Positions 63,105 to 64,000 of a stretch of 64,000 bases of DNA are shown here, piece by piece. The stretch covers positions 124,001 through 188,000 of the forward strand of contig JARUPY010000434.1 in NCBI GenBank assembly GCA_029817715.1, written 5' to 3'. Numbering within the stretch: position 1 is the stretch's first letter; each line of letters opens with the position of its first letter. The position numbers and the translations under genes were made by a program. The stretch comes from Melastoma dodecandrum (taxonomy: Eukaryota; Streptophyta; Magnoliopsida; Myrtales; Melastomataceae). The notes under the pieces were generated by a model. The model did not search any database, was not told the origin of the DNA, and worked only from the letters and a program-made list of their open reading frames with translations.

Positions 63105-63490
63105 TCACCTCAAGGGTCCACCCCAGTTTCTTTTGTAAAGGTTCGACGCTCGAGTGGAGGTTCCGACTCGAAGACGTCAGAGGAGCGGATCCAGATCATC
63201 GTGTCATCTGAACTGCAAGTGAGCGCCAGGGCGCTAAAGTGCGCATACACATGTCCAATGCCAAGATGGGTCCAATACTCATAAAAAAAGTTATATGAGT
63301 CTATCTTGCTTCTCGGATCGGGTCCAACTCCGGTAAACAAAGACATCTTTTTTAGCAAACTCAACCATTTGACATGTATAGATGTATGGGTTAGTAACTG
63401 AGATCCCTGAATCCTACTCTGATTTTTCAATTTAAATCACTTATAAAAATTACGTCGACAATGACTCTACGATAGCTTATATAGATTAAG
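63105..63490 (+). repeat. LTR retrotransposon fragment, third copy
   Basis: 63110-63250 matches 51765-51900 (GGTTCGACGCTCGAGT and GAGCGGATCCAGATC-like strings). 63255-63485 matches 51395-51600 and 61930-62165 (GGGTCCAACTCCGG, GTATGGGTTAGTAACTGAGATCCC). The order of the two blocks is the reverse of that at 51 kb, as expected if adjacent leader and LTR parts were brought together by a second LTR or by rearrangement. Confidence 0.5.
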
Positions 63491-63503
63491 CAAATGAAAG
63501 GGG

Positions 63504-64000
63504 TGTTAAAGCCACAACACCGGCCCACTATGTTACAATAGTTTATTCTAGAAAAATCTAGGTGAGATCATTCTAGTACCATCTAAATGAGTCTCGGGGG
63601 ATCGGGAGGAAGGTAGAATCTAAGAAACAAATTGTTAGAATTAGTAGTAGGTAAGTTATATGGTAAAAATCTAGGATACGTGGCACCATTCATCGACCAA
63701 ATCCCCCACTATAAATAGGGTGGTCGACCCCATTTGTAAAGCACTTCAGCTTATAATAGAAATTGAGCGCAAACACAAATCGGAGCTCTCCCTTCCTAAA
63801 TCCTATTAGGAAGCGATATTCTTCGGTCCAGTCGGTGGCTTCCTACAGTGTGATATTCTTCGACTAACGTCGACGAGAATATCAGGAAACGACGCTACAG
63901 GGTGAAGGTGTGCGAGCCGTTCCCAATCTTTCCCAATCTTCCTAGGCATAACACGTACTTCCATTCACCCATCGCCTCTTACTCCTTCACGAGGAATTGT
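63504..64000 (+). repeat. Probable LTR, cut by window end
   Basis: It begins TGTTAAAGCCAC directly after AAATGAAAGGGG (63492-63503), a good polypurine tract. A clear TATA box CTATAAATAGGG lies at 63709-63720, and the next 100 bp look like an LTR transcript start with small hairpins (TTCCTAAATCCTATTAGGAA). The right end is outside the window. Confidence 0.5.

Overview
This is nuclear DNA from a flowering plant, almost certainly a eudicot. The evidence is spliced genes with plant-type introns, a CYP79 cytochrome P450, several lineages of plant LTR retrotransposons (Tat and Athila branches of Ty3/gypsy) and Mutator-like DNA transposons. The species cannot be named from the sequence. About three quarters of the window is transposon-derived, and only three host genes are convincing.

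Host genes. (1) 10067-16949 (+) is a 15-exon gene for a TRM4/NSUN2-type tRNA cytosine-5 methyltransferase of 834 aa. (2) 42048-46811 (-) is a 16-exon gene for a WD40 protein of 892 aa with a C-terminal TFIIIC-type zinc finger. It is a likely subunit of the RNA polymerase III factor TFIIIC. (3) 57253-59046 (-) is a two-exon CYP79-family P450 of 568 aa. All exon chains close in frame with GT...AG junctions. Genes 1 and 2 are convergent. If the insertions between them are removed, their stop codons were only about 0.7 kb apart.

Layout. 1-9716: the 3' part of a decayed Tat-type element on the + strand (gag, protease, RT, two RNase H domains, integrase). An antisense gene carrying a plant mobile domain (PMD) follows pol. 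10-17 kb: TRM4/NSUN2. 17277-18314: a 1,020-bp foldback Mutator-like element with a 9-bp target duplication. 18507-41878: a second Tat-type element on the - strand, about 13.35 kb net. It has recognisable LTRs, a PBS, gag-pol, and again an antisense PMD gene on the + strand with its own TATA box and apparent introns. 25333-35347: a young Athila-type element nested inside it, with two 1,459-bp LTRs, a 5-bp GTCTC duplication and a nearly intact pol. 42-46.8 kb: the TFIIIC-like gene. 47938-55963: a decayed Mutator-like element with long terminal inverted repeats. It carries a transposase on the + strand and, convergent with it, a small GRF-zinc-finger gene on the - strand. 56-59 kb: short repeats, then CYP79. 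59-64 kb: intergenic DNA and LTR fragments, ending inside another LTR.

Most interesting themes. Two independent Tat elements share an antisense PMD plus coiled-coil gene, and in one copy this gene has an internal promoter and phase-0 introns. The Mutator-like element pairs a transposase with a convergent GRF-finger gene, like the two-gene layout of maize MuDR. Successive insertions have inflated a short convergent intergenic gap into 25 kb. All of this is from reading by eye; no database search or alignment was run.
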